Shown piece after piece: positions 5,128 through 5,585 of a stretch of DNA of 5,585 nucleotides. This stretch comes from Alphaproteobacteria bacterium. GTDB taxonomy: Bacteria; Pseudomonadota; Alphaproteobacteria; Rhizobiales; Aestuariivirgaceae. The stretch's first letter is position 1, and the number at the start of each line of letters is the position of its first letter. The stretch spans positions 1 through 5,585 of the forward strand of contig JAPLOT010000106.1 of the NCBI GenBank assembly GCA_026400595.1. Direction: 5' to 3'. The notes under the pieces are model-generated. The model worked only from the letters and a program-made list of their open reading frames with translations. It did no database searches and was not told the origin of the DNA. Both the position numbers and the translations under genes were made by a program.

Positions 5128-5585
5128 CTAGCGGCCAAGCTCGGCGGCCGCCTGGGCATAAAGCGGCCCTCGCATGGCTTCGACTTCCCGGCGGGCCTGA
5201 TCCCGATACCAGGCATTGCGGCTGGTGATGGCGATCACGGAGAATCCTGCGTCCTGGAGTGCCGCCCGGTAGCGCGCCGGCGAGGCCATACCGAAATCCA
5301 GTCCCTCGGCCTTGATGTACTCCTTCATCTGGGGGGATGGCTCGCCATCGTGTCCGATCAGCCAATCAGATGCGGCGAACCAGCCTCCGGGCCGCAGGAC
5401 CCGGAAGACTTCGCGGGCCAGGGCATGCTTGTCGGGAATGTGGACGATGGAGGCCTTGCTGAAGGCCACATCGCAACAGGCCGGAGGGAAGGGCAAGGGC
5501 CCGGGCGCCACCTTGGCGAAGCCAATGCGGCCCTCCAGCCCCGCGGCCGCGACCTTGCTGCGCGCAGTCGCGATGACCGTGTCCT
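5128..5585 (-). CDS. SAM-dependent methyltransferase, phosphoethanolamine N-methyltransferase-like (5' end off the window; truncated by amber)
   Basis: The frame is open from the right edge down to TAG at 5128-5130, giving about 152 visible residues without their N-terminus. The SAM-binding G-x-G-x-G motif must lie outside the window. What is visible is the second half of a class I methyltransferase core: A-R-S-K-V-A-A-A-G-L, the acidic/proline strand P-G-P-L-P-F-P, C-D-V-A-F-S-K-A-S-I-V-H-I-P-D-K, then E-V-F-R-V-L-R-P-G-G-W-F-A-A-S-D-W (post-motif helix and strand). F-S-K-x-x-I-x-H-I-P-D-K followed by R-V-L-R-P-G-G is characteristic of phosphobase methyltransferases that build phosphocholine from phosphoethanolamine. 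A GTG at 5511 is not the start, because clear methyltransferase sequence continues upstream. The product lacks the last 32 residues of the frame. Activity is therefore uncertain. The adjacent BetI-like regulator fits a choline-related role. Confidence 0.8.
   Translation of the reverse strand, partial: DTVIATARSKVAAAGLEGRIGFAKVAPGPLPFPPACCDVAFSKASIVHIPDKHALAREVFRVLRPGGWFAASDWLIGHDGEPSPQMKEYIKAEGLDFGMASPARYRAALQDAGFSVIAITSRNAWYRDQARREVEAMRGPLYAQAAAELGR

Noticed and set aside
5128..5130. TAG as a pyrrolysine codon.
   Set aside because: Known pyrrolysine enzymes are corrinoid-dependent methylamine methyltransferases, a different fold. Nothing here suggests pyl genes, and the position is near the C-terminus rather than in an active site.
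5030..5365. Upstream extension of the TetR frame, which would give a 329-residue protein.
   Set aside because: The extra 112 residues are Arg/Gly/Pro-rich, overlap the clearly coding methyltransferase in another frame and resemble no family. The ATG at 5029 has a proper ribosome-binding site.
1..5585. A new defence, mobile or otherwise undescribed multi-gene system.
   Set aside because: All seven genes fall in well-known metabolic, repair or regulatory families. There are no repeats, integrase or transposase genes, or abrupt composition changes visible by eye.

Overview
This GC-rich window has G/C strongly favoured at third codon positions. It reads as ordinary chromosomal DNA from a proteobacterium, most likely an alphaproteobacterium. 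That assignment rests on codon style and on my recollection of alphaproteobacterial GAPDH, photolyase and BetI-like proteins; it is not a computed placement. Seven genes fill almost the whole window. I see no RNA gene, insertion sequence, CRISPR array, phage gene or other mobile DNA, and no gene-free stretch reaches 300 bases.

Layout from left to right. (1) On the minus strand, the N-terminal 163 codons of a Tat-exported metallo-beta-lactamase-fold hydrolase run off the left edge. (2) A 132-base divergent intergenic region follows. (3) A plus-strand two-gene unit encodes a class I deoxyribodipyrimidine photolyase and an NAD(P)H-dependent FMN reductase, joined by an ATGA overlap. (4) This unit converges, with only 9 bases between stop codons, on a minus-strand block: a TetR/BetI-type regulator, then type I glyceraldehyde-3-phosphate dehydrogenase (gap), then ribulose-phosphate 3-epimerase (rpe). 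The gap and rpe genes are 4 bases apart. (5) At the right edge, also on the minus strand and immediately upstream of the regulator, is an SAM-dependent methyltransferase resembling phosphoethanolamine (phosphobase) N-methyltransferases. Its N-terminus is outside the window.

How the genes fit together. Photolyase and FMN reductase are both flavin enzymes and probably co-translated. The gap and rpe products supply central carbon metabolism (glycolysis/gluconeogenesis, and the pentose-phosphate or Calvin cycle). The methyltransferase and BetI-like regulator probably formed one transcription unit, perhaps linked to choline or methylated-amine metabolism.

The most notable observation is an in-frame amber codon (TAG, 5128-5130) in the methyltransferase. 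After it, the same frame stays open for 32 more codons that still look like the family's C-terminus. That frame ends in a TGA that overlaps the regulator's ATG as TGATG. The methyltransferase therefore looks recently truncated or, less likely, read through. I found no convincing undescribed multi-gene system here.
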